The notes below the pieces were generated by a model. That model was given only the letters and a program-made list of their open reading frames with translations. It was not told the DNA's origin and made no database searches. From Ipomoea triloba (taxonomy: Eukaryota; Streptophyta; Magnoliopsida; Solanales; Convolvulaceae): 64,000 bases of DNA. Location: the NCBI RefSeq assembly GCF_003576645.1, contig NC_044930.1, positions 897,080 to 961,079 on the forward strand, in the 5' to 3' direction. Of the stretch, positions 1 through 11,611 are shown one piece after another. Made by a program: the position numbers and the translations under genes. The stretch's first letter is position 1. The number at the start of each line of letters is the position of its first letter.

Positions 1-364
1 AATATATTTGTTGAGACATTTTTTATTTGAACTAACATGCCATGAACCATTTTGTATGAACTATGGTAAGCCAAATAGCAAGCAACACATCATATAAAAC
101 TATAGTAAAGTCAAAAAACTTCTTTTGTATTATATGAAAGATTCAAATGATGAGCAGCTTTCTTAATAACAACCACCCTCCATATACAATGGAGCAACTT
201 TATGCTACACCAGTAACAATCCAAATAAGCAGCAAAGCCTAAGAACCAAATATATTCAAACAAATGTCAAGACTGCATTCTAATACATTCAATTATCAGG
301 TGATCTGGAGCTCATTGATCAACACTAGTGGAAACTAAAAAATTGTGAATAAGAGAATGAAAAC

Positions 365-3300
365 CTGCTCCATTGTCAAATTCAGATCCTTCGCAATCTT
401 TGCACAGTCCTTGTATGAGAGTTTTCTATTTGAGCAACCACTGAAAACACGCTTAAGAAGCTTAGCACGCTGGTCAGCTGTCATTACCCTGACTGAAGCC
501 CATGATCTAGAAAGGAAAACCTGAATGACAAAATATTTTCCAATCAGAAGAAACAGAAAACAGGATAGAAGCATTCAAGAGAATAGAAGGGAAGATATTC
601 ATGCAAAAGAATAGAAGGAAATAACCAAGAAAATGGTCATAAACCATCTAGTCCAGTGGATTTCAATGTGAAAACTAAGACCCGTTTACCTTTAGTAAGG
701 GATTGAAAAGTTAAAAGTCAAGTAATCTAAGCCAAATTAACAGATGGTCCGTTTGCAACAAGGCAAGGGAGTGTTGCACAAATTGCTAGCTATCTTCTTT
801 TTAGCAAGATGTATTTAAAATTTTAAATGCAATTACTTTTGAGTTTCAATCATATCAGAACAAAATTTTGAAAACTAGTAATATTAACAAGCTAGATAGC
901 TAGCTCACTTTTCTCTAGTAGTAAAAATATACATCCACCCCCAAGGAATGAGTCAGGATACTCAGAAGTATGCATGAGCCTTCCCTTGTGTGCTCTAGGC
1001 ATATGATCTGCTTTCAGCCATTAGGCCCAGTAGTTTGCCTTTTAAAAGATGCATTTAGTTGGGAGGTAAGGGTTAAGATTCGTGCAACTACATGAACAAT
1101 AAAGCATGTCAAAACATCAGTCCCCTGAACATGGAGACTGGTGAGAATCGACAGGAGCCTCCTAGACATCTTGACAATGTCACTTTTTTCTTGGGTTCCA
1201 TGGCTTGGCAAAGAGGGTGGCATGTGCATGTCAACAGCTCAGAACATATTACATTTTCAAGGTTTTGTTTGTTTAGCAGAACAAGAGGTAAAAAACCTGA
1301 AGGATGAAACAAGATTTGTACACCACTAAGGCATTATACCTGTAGAACAAAAGTTTCAAATACACATTTTTCGAGGTTCCTTTAACATCTCAAGGGGAAG
1401 CATGTGCAAAGAGATCATTGAAACCAAAACACCAACTCAAATGAAATGCTAGTCATTGAAAAAATTAGAATGAAAAAAAAAAAAGAAAAAAAAAAAGAAA
1501 AAAAAAAAAAGTATTCAACTGACCTCATGAGCTGCAGATCCAGGAAATGCATGTAAAGCAGCTTTCGGATTGGTAGCAGCATAACAATACTCTAAGGTTT
1601 TCCAGTATTCATCAACAGCTCTTCTACTTGAAAGGACAAAGTCATGTCTAATTTGAGGGCGAAGATCATACGAAAAGAAACCAGAAGATGATGTGGAGAT
1701 GGAGACAGGTTCCTCAATGTAAGGTTTAAGCTCCAATGAATAAATAAGCGTAGTTTGAGAGGTGTCAGTTACATCTGTTTTTTCACCACTAACAAGGCGA
1801 ATTAACTGTCAAAGAATTCAGAGCTCATTAGGCATGCATGAAAAATTGGAACATGAAACTAGTTTCATGAAACTAACAAATATTTATGGATAATGACAAT
1901 TTTTTAAAAATAATTTGTTTTCCTCCCCCCTTTTTAATAAGCATAAATTGTTTCCTTTGTCACCTCATCTACACATGATATTTCCTCTTCAAAGGATAGA
2001 AGGACACAAATGAATATGCATCACACTATTAATGATCTCTTCATTTTCCTTTTAATTTCTGGCAGGTAGTGGGATGGTCCAAAATAGCACCATGCCACCA
2101 CATATCAATATCCATAAAGATAAATAAGTAGGTCGAAGGGATTCAAGTTATTCACTTGCACTAGTGCTTTTGTGTTCTCCAGAAAGAATACTTAAACAGG
2201 TAAGCAGACTTTCCAATAATATGCAATAGAAGCCATGTCCACAGAACAATCGAGAAATATCATTGCTTTATATTTGATCAAGAGAAATAAATTTTTATCT
2301 TATGTTCATGGTTCTCTTAAATTAGCTTGCAGCATTTTTATGACTTTGTTCATGACAGAAATTCTCGAAAATAGCCTGCAGCATGTATATAATTCAAATA
2401 ATGAATGTGTAGACCTTATACCTTTAAACGTCGTAAAATGTCAATTAGCCAAGAGAACCGTCCTGTTGCTCGCATATCCATCAGGCACCTGTACTCCGGC
2501 GGAGGAAGATCAAACAGGCACAAACCATTCCTACATTTCTCTATCATGTCCTCAAATTTCTCAGTGGATCCCACAATTTGTAAAAACAACTCAAGTGGCA
2601 TTGCCTTGATAGCTGCTTTTATATCAATCAATTTACAAGTACTGTGTGGATTTTTCAAGTCATATCCATGCTTACAAGATGACAAAATATCATCACAACC
2701 AGGTGAACTACTGATGTAACCCCACAAGTGAATGTGAAGAAGCTTTGCTCGAACCATCTTTGCAATCACATATCCATTAGCACGCATCACTTCCAACTGC
2801 TCAGCTGGGCCGTCCAACTTTACATCTTTTGGGATTCTCTGAATATCATTAAGTTTAGGAATTGATTGCCCCTTTTTCAATCGAGATTGACTGCGGATTT
2901 GTATTTCAAAAGATCTCATTTTTTCATGAATCTGACCCAGTACTTCAGGAGAAATGCTAACTGATGGGTGCAAGACCACCTCTGTTGTACGGCTGCGGCC
3001 ACAGTTTGTGACAACAGGGACACTAACATGAATGCATTTGCAATGTCCTTCTTGCTGAAGCTTGTTCAGACACCGCTCTAAGGTTTTCCTGTCCATCATG
3101 CCACTCTGAAGACTCTCAAGCCGCCTATGTAGGTCAGGCTTTATAAGGAACTTCTCCTCCTGCCCAATGACGAAAAACTTTCAAGTGCTCATGTAAACAT
3201 ATGGATAGCATAATTCATTGAAAATATAAGAATTAGCGGATGAAGGAAGAGACCTGCAACATCTTAAGTATCCGTTGTTCCCTCTGCGCAATGCCCGCAA

Positions 3301-6297
3301 CCAATGTAAGGCGAGGATACTTACGACATGGTCGGCGTCCGGAAGGTGTCAACCCAGCAAGAGGCAATGTTTCATATGGAACAACGTCGAGTGGTTTTGT
3401 GCTCACTATCTGTAGTTCTGCATCAGGAACTGTATAACTAGTATCGGGGTCTGAGTTTTGGGGTTTACTCAAAGAGAGCAAAGTTGTGCTACCCTCCCCA
3501 TCCAGTATCACATTATTAGGACCTTCATGTTCAACTTCTGTGATGTCAATTTTACCGGCATCTTTAAAACAACCATTGGAAACTGAGGGGTTTAGATCTT
3601 CAGCCTCCACACCCATTACATGTGAATTACTTTCAGCATTTCCCTTCAAGACTTCTTCTGGGTCCATCAGAGTTTTATTTGATGCTTCACCAAGGCAGAA
3701 TCTAGATGTCCAGACCCGGTAGACCACTCCTCTATTAGGACGTTCAGCCTGCATATGCATTCCAAGTCTAGAAAATCCATTAAGGAGTCTTGTATAGTAC
3801 CGCTTATTGTTTATTCCAAGCCTTCTGGATACCTGTTGCAACATTACAGGTATTGAGAAAAATGAGTAATGGACATTGAAAATTCATGCCACAGGAAAGA
3901 CATTGGATATAGATTGTAACTGAAGTACACTTCACGGATAAACCATGATATATCAAAGTCAAATGTTAGATTTTACATACTTCAGTGATTGTCAACCCTC
4001 TTGATCCCTCAGCATCAACCATATCATATGCCTGATGCTCAATTGGGAGATCTACAAGCTGGTCTGTAATTTGACCTCTCCTTGCCAATTTTGTTGGCTG
4101 TTCTGTGTCGAAATCATCACATTCACGTGCTCGAGATTTTGGCTCAAAATGCTTTGGTGAAAACTCCTTCAACAGGCGCAAGCAACTGACCTCCTGTTCA
4201 TGATGAGAAATTGAAGAATAAATGATCTTGGATAATCAATGTCTGCTGCCTGCCTCTACATTTATCCAGCTGTAAGCAATAAATTGAGTGATAAAGCATA
4301 TCTATGCAAATTTTTATATAGAAAACTAACAATAACAAATACTCTGTAACAGTAAAACATATTCCCTCCAAATCTAAGTCTTCTTCTTTCTTTTTCAATT
4401 CATCACAAAATTTACAGTATCCATGAGACAAAACTTCATACAATTCATTCCCATAAAATCAAAATATTTACTATGAAAAAGTTACACAGATCTCTCTTTA
4501 ATGTCTATGAAATTACAAATTTGCCTCTGACTTGTCAAAATGAGATATTAATATGGGGCAGATTGCCAAGGAATGAGAACTGCATCCTTGATCTAGTAAT
4601 TATGGTCCAACCTCTTTCAAATAGACATCTTTCTTTTAGCAAACCACCCCAAAAAAGTAAAAATTTATCTACTCTGAAATCAACAATTCTCTTCATCTCT
4701 TGCACAAAAAAAGGCACTAAACATCTAATTCCTTTTAACTACTTACAATTTTGCACGAAACGCTCGAAACGCTAAAGTTGGCATGCTTAGATGTAAACCG
4801 ACCTATTTTACTCTCTGGCCGCAGTTATTTAGGTGGTATTCCGAAATTTAAGAGATCGAATCCTTGCAAAAATATAAAATGATTATAAAAATACCAAAGT
4901 TGTTAAGATGAATACCTTCTCACTTACTTTACCATCCACTTTAGCCATAAACTCCTCCACTACACGGGCCTCTTTCAACCTGTGGCAGACCTAACACCAA
5001 ATGTAATTGGTAGTTACCGTAGTTATCATCCAAGAGAAAAGCATGTAATTAACATAAAACAAAAATCACAGTCTAATAAGATAAAGAGCAAAAGTTACAT
5101 TTCTCCATGATTTATGCCCAGCTGATCCTTTGTAACCAAGATCCCGCTTAATGTCTGAGACAACCAGTACCTTCAATGCAGAAAGCCATAAGGCCATAAT
5201 AAGCACAGTGGTAGATATAAAACAAGGTGCTGATGAACAATAGAACAAACCTTCCCCTCAGCTTTTTCAAGCTTATAACAGATAGCTTTTAGTGCCGGCA
5301 GAAAATCTCTTATGTGCACATCCTCTTTAGTGGATTCTTCAGAAAAACAGTCAACACTTGCCGCATTACCATTGGTATTGTCAATACACATAAAAGACTT
5401 ATTGCCCTTGGTGATTTCAAGCCTTTGGTGAGAACCCAAATGCTTTGCATATCGATACAAGTGGACCATATTGGTGGTAACAACAGAAGCATTTTTTGAC
5501 TCCTCTTCATTGGATGCTTCTTTTGTCCTAACAACTGTCGACTGCCTTGTAATCATTCCACGGCTTTCTAGTTTCTTCAATATGTAGAAAATGTCATTCC
5601 CTCTAACACCAAGTGCTCTGGTAAGCTCACTTTGTGTAATTCCATTTCCCCTGCAAATGCATCAAGTTGAAGTATCTAATTAGCAATCCCAGTTACTATT
5701 TTGTATTTACTTACCATTTAAAAACAAAATCTAGCTGTTCACTTGTTAATTTAAATAATTCAAATGCCTATTCACATGTTTTGTCAATTAAAACATTGAA
5801 AGAGAATCAGCTTCAGTATTTATACCCGACTAAGGAATGATCCTGATACAATTTATGCTCCTTTACTACAAAACTAATACAGCAGGCGAATTACAGAGAG
5901 ACTAAGAAATATAGGAGGCGAACCTGGCAATGGCGAGGAGCTCGAGAACACGGCGCTGCTGCGCACTGACTTTTGCATCGGAGGCCTCAACATCATATAT
6001 CCCGACGAAGCTATCAAGGAGATGCTCGGGTGCGACGATTGTCAAATTCAGCCGTTCGGAGTCTACCACCGAGCGAATGCAATCGTCGCGCGGGCCGTAT
6101 GCGCCGCGATTCGATTTGAATTGGAGGTCCGGAATGTCAAGGAGGTTGGTCCATAATAGCTGCTTGAATTTAGGGCTCAGAGTGAATCCGTGGCTCGAGA
6201 ATGCAGGCTGGAGCTCCGACCAGAGCTCACGGAGAGGAAGGCCGGCAGCTCCACGTGAACATATCTCTTCCAGAGCTGCTTGAACGATTGTATCCAT
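365..6297 (-). CDS. TFIIIC B-block-binding subunit (largest subunit, GTF3C1/tau138-like), 5' part
   Basis: Likely largest subunit of RNA polymerase III factor TFIIIC, which binds the B box of tRNA genes in the nucleus. Nine coding exons with GT-AG junctions: 6297-5924, 5650-5251, 5170-5099, 4990-4916, 4193-3981, 3832-3254, 3159-2422, 1805-1524, 520-365. They join in frame to 963 codons; the gene continues past the left edge, as expected for a plant protein of about 1,800 residues. The N-terminus (MDTIVQAALEEICSRGAAGL) and the winged-helix segment near residues 130-160 (RALGVRGNDIFYILKKLESR) are typical of plant B-block proteins. A second winged helix lies at the start of exon 6 (VSRRLGINNKRYYTRLLNGF). 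An in-frame ATG nine codons upstream (6324) is possible, but the family start is at 6297. Exon ends were placed by eye; family assignment is strong. Confidence 0.87.
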
Positions 6298-6373
6298 GGA
6301 AACCAGGGAGTGCAAACAGTCCAATCAACTTTCCGAGAGCTCGAATCCAACCGCTTAAAGACTCTCTCCCGGA

Positions 6374-6382
6374 CTTTATATT
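6374..6382 (-). promoter_or_regulatory. Putative TATA box of the TFIIIC subunit gene
   Basis: Reading the minus strand, AATATAAAG lies about 80 bp upstream of the ATG at 6297, preceding a CT/GA-rich leader. Spacing suits a TATA box with transcription starting near 6345-6350. Motif and position are the only evidence. Confidence 0.4.
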
Positions 6383-6748
6383 ACTCCGTACTTTTTTGGG
6401 GGGCGCTTTGTAAATAAAATTCTTAAATTTGTTTACCCTTTAGTTTCTAAAATTGCATTAGCATACCCAAAGGGAAATTACACTTTGCACTTCATTAATC
6501 CATCATATTTTGGATTTGCCTCAAAAAGGGTGAAGTACTATTATTTAATTAAAATATGTTATAAAAATTCTTTTTTGAGAAGTTATTAGTCAATCAAATA
6601 AACATTTAATTCACAATATAAATTCAATATATTAATAATTTCATTATATTTTGAAATATGAAATATAATGCTATAATTTTTATTCGAGTTTTAGATATTA
6701 TGGGCATATATTTTTATGAAAAGACAACATGATTAGATATATGTAAAT
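6383..6748. other. AT-rich intergenic spacer
   Basis: Between the TFIIIC promoter and the first SINE. No ORF, RNA gene or repeat structure is visible beyond A/T-rich sequence. Confidence 0.6.
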
Positions 6749-6922
6749 AGATAGTTTTTTTTTTTAGTATTACTGACTCTGTTACAATGTAATATCTGTT
6801 CATAGTTACTTTTTCAACCTACTGAAGCACAAAGAGTTAACAGTTGTCTCCCATCATCCATATGGGAGTGTATACCGGGACACTAGGTGCCAGTAGACCA
6901 CAAGGTCTTTGGCAGATAGTTT
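6749..6922 (-). mobile_element. tRNA-derived SINE, family A, copy 1
   Basis: On the minus strand the copy starts with a tRNA-like head (AAAGACCTTGTGGTCTACTG, A-box-like) and ends with the family tail that reads CTGACTCTGTTACAATG on plus, followed by a T-rich tract (the poly-A tail on minus). A 9-bp direct repeat AGATAGTTT flanks it at 6749-6757 and 6914-6922. The middle is missing the GGGTTCGAGCC B-box block seen in the other copies, so this copy is internally deleted. Confidence 0.72.
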
Positions 6923-6982
6923 ATTTAATGAGGCTGGTTTTGCTCAATTAGGGACACGTGATATTAGTAGTTTATGGGCTAG

Positions 6983-7150
6983 ACTTGTGTGATACCGTAA
7001 CATGAATCTTTATCCATATGACGGGTCGGATCAATATGTAATGTAATACTTTATTCAATTTAGTATTGCATTTGTTATTATAAAGTATTACATTTCATAT
7101 TGACCGACTCGTCTCACGGATAAAGATTCATGAGACGGTCTCACACAAGT
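6983..7150. mobile_element. Foldback MITE (long inverted repeat)
   Basis: The two halves are imperfect inverted repeats. ACTTGTGTGATACCGTAACA at the left end pairs with the right end, whose reverse complement begins ACTTGTGTGAGACCGTCTCA. Pairing continues through TGAATCTTTATCC and the block around TGTAATGTAATAC, leaving a loop of about 40 bp near 7045-7083. No ORF is present. A clear target-site duplication was not found, so the superfamily is not assigned. Confidence 0.65.
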
Positions 7151-7288
7151 TTTTGCGTAGTTGTTGTGTTTATTGAATGACTACTCAATAGTCCATACTC
7201 ATCAAGACTTCTTTTATATGTGAATTGCATGTATACGAACACCCTTTGAAGAGTTTGAACCCATTGAGTTTTGTTAATATTTATTTAA

Positions 7289-7754
7289 GAGTGTGCAAGC
7301 TTCGGTAAAAATTCAGTTAATCGACCGAATCAATAACTTCAATTAACCTTTTTTAACCTATATGATTCAGTCCGGTTAATAGTCAAAAAATTGACACAAT
7401 TTCGATTAGCAGTTAATTCGGTTTGAAATTATCGACAATTGAATTAACCATGTATATATATAATTCATAAATATTAAACAAAAATATTAAATTATTAAAA
7501 TATTTGATTTTATCTAAAAGTCTAAAACAATATTAGTATTTGATTTTATCTAAAAGTCTAAAACAATATTACAATTTACAAAGTTATACACTTACACTTT
7601 CCTTAATATTAATTTTTATTTATAATTTTAAATATTTTAAAATTTAGTTACAAATTTTGATTAATCAGTTAACCGAGAAAATTTTTGATTTGATAAATTC
7701 GATAATAGAAAGTTCCGTTTGGTTAACCAGTTATTTAACTGAATACACACCCCT
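7289..7754. mobile_element. Candidate MITE with TTCGGTTAA-rich terminal inverted repeats
   Basis: The left end (GAGTGTGCAAGCTTCGGTAA) and the reverse complement of the right end (AGGGGTGTGTATTCAGTTAA) are related inverted termini. Both subterminal regions carry repeated GTTAA/CCGAA motifs. The flanks are similar: GTTAATATTTATTT before the element and GTTAATATTATTT directly after it. Inside, a block of about 35 bp around GATTTTATCTAAAAGTCTAA is tandemly duplicated (about 7500-7570). No coding capacity. Confidence 0.55.
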
Positions 7755-8072
7755 GTTAATATTATTTGTGCCATTAAGTAAAAAAATTGTGTAACTTTAA
7801 TTTGATAACTTTATTTTTTTTTATTCCATACATTTTTCTTAATGTAATATAATTATTATTATATTTCCTATTTCCTACTACGGAGTAAATAATATTGATA
7901 ATATTTAATATTCCATTTCGTGAATCAAACATGTCAAATTTGTAATAAAACTACACTATCACTAAGTCACCAAGAGGACCTAATGTGGAGAAACAAAGCT
8001 CATAGGCTACAAAGGGCAAATAATACCCAAATTTTAAGTACGAATTCATAAAAAGAGAGAATTTACGAGGTG

Positions 8073-8398
8073 CTATCTAGCAAATAAATCGTGCGGAACG
8101 CCGCGAAATTGCAACTGCGCGCGAAAACGATAACCGATACTTCCTTCTCGGAGCGGAATCGAACTCGAGACCAGAGAGTGAGCTAAACTGTAGCCCGAAG
8201 ATGCAATTCCAAAGCTCATTGAAACGTCACGGATGGCTTTTCCGGCTCGCACCGAATTGAGAGGCAGCGACAATGTCCGATCGCCGCCGCAACCGTCAAA
8301 TTCAGCAACAAACACCGGCGGAGCCTTCCGAAATCCGCGCATCTCTCTTCTTCGCCCTGGCTGTCAAAGCGTCACCTGTCTCCATGGACACCTATCGC
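8073..8398. other. GC-rich exon-like island, unassigned ORFs on both strands
   Basis: A block of about 320 bp, much richer in GC than its surroundings, open on both strands. The minus strand has an 89-codon ORF (8342-8073, stop at 8073) whose upstream reading is closed by TGA unless an acceptor (TTTGACAG) at about 8370 is used. The plus strand has an ATG at 8273 open to a possible donor near 8398. I do not recognise either protein. It could be a terminal exon, a first exon, or a decayed gene fragment. Confidence 0.25.
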
Positions 8399-8884
8399 AG
8401 GTTTAGTAGGTGTTTAAGTTTTTGCTTCTGTTAAATAGAACTTTGTTGACGTAGTTTAAAACACAGAGGTTGTCAATTTTGAACTATGGCTTCATGCGGT
8501 ATTGAATCCCATTGTTTAAGTATGGAATTAATCTAAAAAAAAAGTATGGAATTAATCTGCATAGTGGACATTCCTCAATTGAGCTATTAGAAATTGCCAT
8601 TCACTAGTCTGTAGGCACTATGGTTGTATAGAATTGAAGACTAAGTAGGAAACATTTGGAATTGTATTAAAGAAGACAATTAATTCTGATCCACATTCTA
8701 TTTTCCTACCAGTAATGGTGCAATAATAGTCTTCCTAACATCAATAATGCTATATTTGAAATTAAACGTAGAACGGTGAATGAGTTGCTAAACTATGAAA
8801 TTTGGATTGATTCTAAACTTAACTTTTGTGAACTTGTGTTTGCAATTGCTATATACTTTTCTTTTATCATAGGCCTCCTACTTT

Positions 8885-9055
8885 TTTTGGGGTGACGAGG
8901 TAAACCCTGCCTGTTACCTTAGTCAGCAAACGACCACAAGGAGGTAAACCAGTCCAGGTTGCCATAGTTGACCAACTCAAATCAAGAGGGGGATTCAAAC
9001 TCGTGACCTTGTGGTTACAAGTTTGTATTCTTAGCCATCTTGGCTGGGTTACCCC
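8885..9055 (-). mobile_element. tRNA-derived SINE, family B, copy 1
   Basis: On the minus strand: CCAGCCAAGATGGCTAAGA (tRNA-like head), then TTGTAACCACAAGGTCACGA, then the B-box-like GTTTGAATCC, then the family body (GATTTGAGTTGGTCAAC, ACTGGTTTACCTCC, TTGCTGACTAAGG). The same order of blocks recurs at 34710-34968, and its tail recurs at 54140-54235 and 61148-61273. Target duplication not resolved here. Confidence 0.6.
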
Positions 9056-11034
9056 TATTGACGTTATACAATCCTACTTATTTGCAGTGACCCTTGCTCA
9101 TGTTAAAGCTATGTTTATCATATATTCCACTGATCCACCTCTGTGCTTATGTTTTACAGTGTTGGTAAATGCACAGTGCCGGTGGTATGCATCATTTGTT
9201 TATTTACTGGTCTCTGAAAGGCAAGTATCATATTATCATGATTTTTCACTTAGTTCATATCTGCCATAATAAGAAACTTCATAAAATTTCAAGAAATATC
9301 TTGGTAACTTATCTCCTATCCGTGCCAGATGTCAATTGCATCTTAAAGTAATCTTTCTGTTGACATTTAAGTTAGTTTCATGTATCACCATAGAAAAAGC
9401 CAGAGCACAAGGTTGTTAGGTGCAAAATCTAAAGAGTTCATGGCTTACAATTGCTTTTATTGTTAATGCACCTAGGCGAGCATTTAAAGATGACTAAAAA
9501 AATATTATGCCTTGTTAGGAGAAAACACAATCTAATTATCCCATTTCTGGAGGAATTCAAACACCGAGCACCAAGAAACAATTAAGGCTTGGCTACTTAG
9601 CTCCCCAACTAAGGAAAGGTCATATTTATTCCATATTCCTATTGACCCTCAACAGCCAAAATTCCCCTATACTTTCTCCTTCCCGCACCCACCCTTCTTC
9701 CTCAAGCTGAAAATCTATAGACAAAAATCTGAGGTGTGTGTGTGTTCTCATGGAAATTTACTCTGTTGCTTGGATACCTATTTAATAGTTTGGGGCAGGA
9801 AACATTAAAAACATGCATTATTGAGTAGATTTATGAAATCAATTTACCTATTGGGCTTGCTAAAATCATCATTAATATAATTCAGATCAAGCTGCACTAA
9901 GAACAGTTCTCCCATTTGGTTCTACCCACATTTACCGGCCAAGTTAACCAATCAGTTGGCCTCAAAGTGGCACATCATAAGTGGTGCATTTAATAGAGTT
10001 TTAAAAAATGATGAAAATGAAAATCTCACTTGGATTCAGGATGATGTTTGTTAATCAAGCTTATGCAATTCATGGGATAGCCATCAAACCGTAACTTACT
10101 TAAGCTCATGCCCTGATATTCTAATGTGAAAAGGCTACTTTTCAAACAGGTCCAGACACCTGCTAGACCTGACTGCAATATTCTCCAGTTCTTCAGAATT
10201 TCTTCATCATTGACAAATAAAATCTCTTGATATATACTCCAAATAATTTGCGTTGTTACATATTTGTAAATCTTCTACAAGAAACAAACATTTTTCAATG
10301 AAAATGAGAAACCCTGTATATTCTACAAATACCCTATCTGTCGTATGACCTGATGAACATGTTATTAAATATTTTGCCATAATTTTGAGGGGGAAAACAA
10401 AAATAACCCCAGTAACCCCAGAATCCTATTGATCAACCAAAACCATTTAATTTGTTTAGCTTGTTCTGTAATTAAGCTAACCATAGAATGTCCGATTCCC
10501 TCTTTTCTGCATTTTTCTTGCTTTGAGACAGGTCTTCCTATCTTGATTAGAGTGAATGAGTGATACAAACATGATTTCAACCCTAAGCTTGTGCTGAACT
10601 TATTTATATGAGCACTTTGGCCCTCTAGGCAAGGTTTTTCTCCCTATTGAAAATTTCAAGATCTTACATCAAGCTATATATCTTATCATTTTTTATGTCA
10701 CCTCTCCAAATTGGATTGATATGATGAAAGAGACAAAAATAAACTCAAAGATGATCAAGTGTGTATAACTGTATATATACATCCTGTTAATTTTGTATGT
10801 TTGTGTTTTTATTAAGGAGTTCATGTTTTTTTGTTAAACACCCCAAATAGTGTCTGACTAAAAAAAGAAAAAGAGAGAGAGAACAAGTTTCAGTTCTCCA
10901 TTACAAGAAAGAAAATTAGCAGATGTCTTTGAAGTATCAGAGTGAACTCATCATATTATATCTATTATCTTTACACTATCTCAAGGTTTTTTTTTCTGCA
11001 TCTCTCTATCACCATGGGATGAGAAAGCTATAAG
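9056..11034. other. Intergenic, no gene seen
   Basis: AT-rich sequence with only short random ORFs. Nothing resembling a protein family, RNA gene or clear repeat was recognised. The 3' flank of the DUF4228 gene lies at the right end. Confidence 0.5.
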
Positions 11035-11523
11035 CTAGTCAAGTTCAGGTATACTGCCCAGCATTGGCTTCCATCCCTTGCAATTTGCCTCCTCATCAGC
11101 TGCACATCTATTCAATTCATTTGAGCTTTTTTCCTTTTGAAGATGGCGAACCATGTCATCAACTGATATTTGATCTTTACTCAATAGTGCTTGCAACTCT
11201 TGCTTGCTGATGATGATCTTAACCCTTACTACCCCAGTCCCTTGTTGTTGATCAGCTTCTTCAACTTGATCTGCAAACTTGACCTTCTTTTTTGCAGGTT
11301 TTGGCCGGGGGACTGGTAGTGGCAGAAGATAGTACAGGCGGCCACCAACCATCTCAGTATCTGCACGTAGATGCTGGACAACAGGTAGTGAATCAGATAT
11401 TGCATGGTTAGCAAATTCTGATAACACTTGATATACTTTCATGGGAGCTTTATACTCTAGGATCTTCCCGTCTGTTTTCATGACTCTAATTACATTTGCC
11501 TGCAAAACTAAGCAATTTCCCAT
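11035..11523 (-). CDS. DUF4228 (PADRE) domain protein
   Basis: Intronless gene of 162 codons. I chose the second ATG (11523) because the protein then starts MGNCLVLQANVIRVMKTDGK, the usual DUF4228 N-terminus; Gly-2 and Cys-4 form a likely acylation signal. An in-frame ATG eight codons upstream (11547) is less likely. The conserved core (KILEYKAPMKVYQVLSEF, then LRADTEMVGGRLYYLLPLP) is followed by a basic segment and a variable tail. The family is plant-specific; members are often induced by stress or pathogens, but the biochemical role is unknown. A TATA box lies about 80 bp upstream. Confidence 0.88.
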   Translation of the reverse strand: MGNCLVLQANVIRVMKTDGKILEYKAPMKVYQVLSEFANHAISDSLPVVQHLRADTEMVGGRLYYLLPLPVPRPKPAKKKVKFADQVEEADQQQGTGVVRVKIIISKQELQALLSKDQISVDDMVRHLQKEKSSNELNRCAADEEANCKGWKPMLGSIPELD

Positions 11524-11600
11524 GTTTTTGGTAGGGCTTGCTTTCAAGCTAAGTATTTAAGGTCTTTCTAGTACTAAGGTTGGTGAAAGCATGGTTGTGT

Positions 11601-11609
11601 ATTTATAGT
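11601..11609 (-). promoter_or_regulatory. TATA box of the DUF4228 gene
   Basis: The minus strand reads CACTATAAATACAC, a strong plant TATA box, about 80 bp upstream of the MGNC start codon. Transcription would begin near 11575. Confidence 0.6.
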
Positions 11610-11611
11610 GA

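Noticed and set aside
2235..2719. Plus-strand ORFs of 104-124 codons
   Set aside because: Shadows of exon 7 of the TFIIIC subunit gene and adjacent intron.
10365..10580. 71-codon minus-strand ORF
   Set aside because: No family resemblance and no supporting context.
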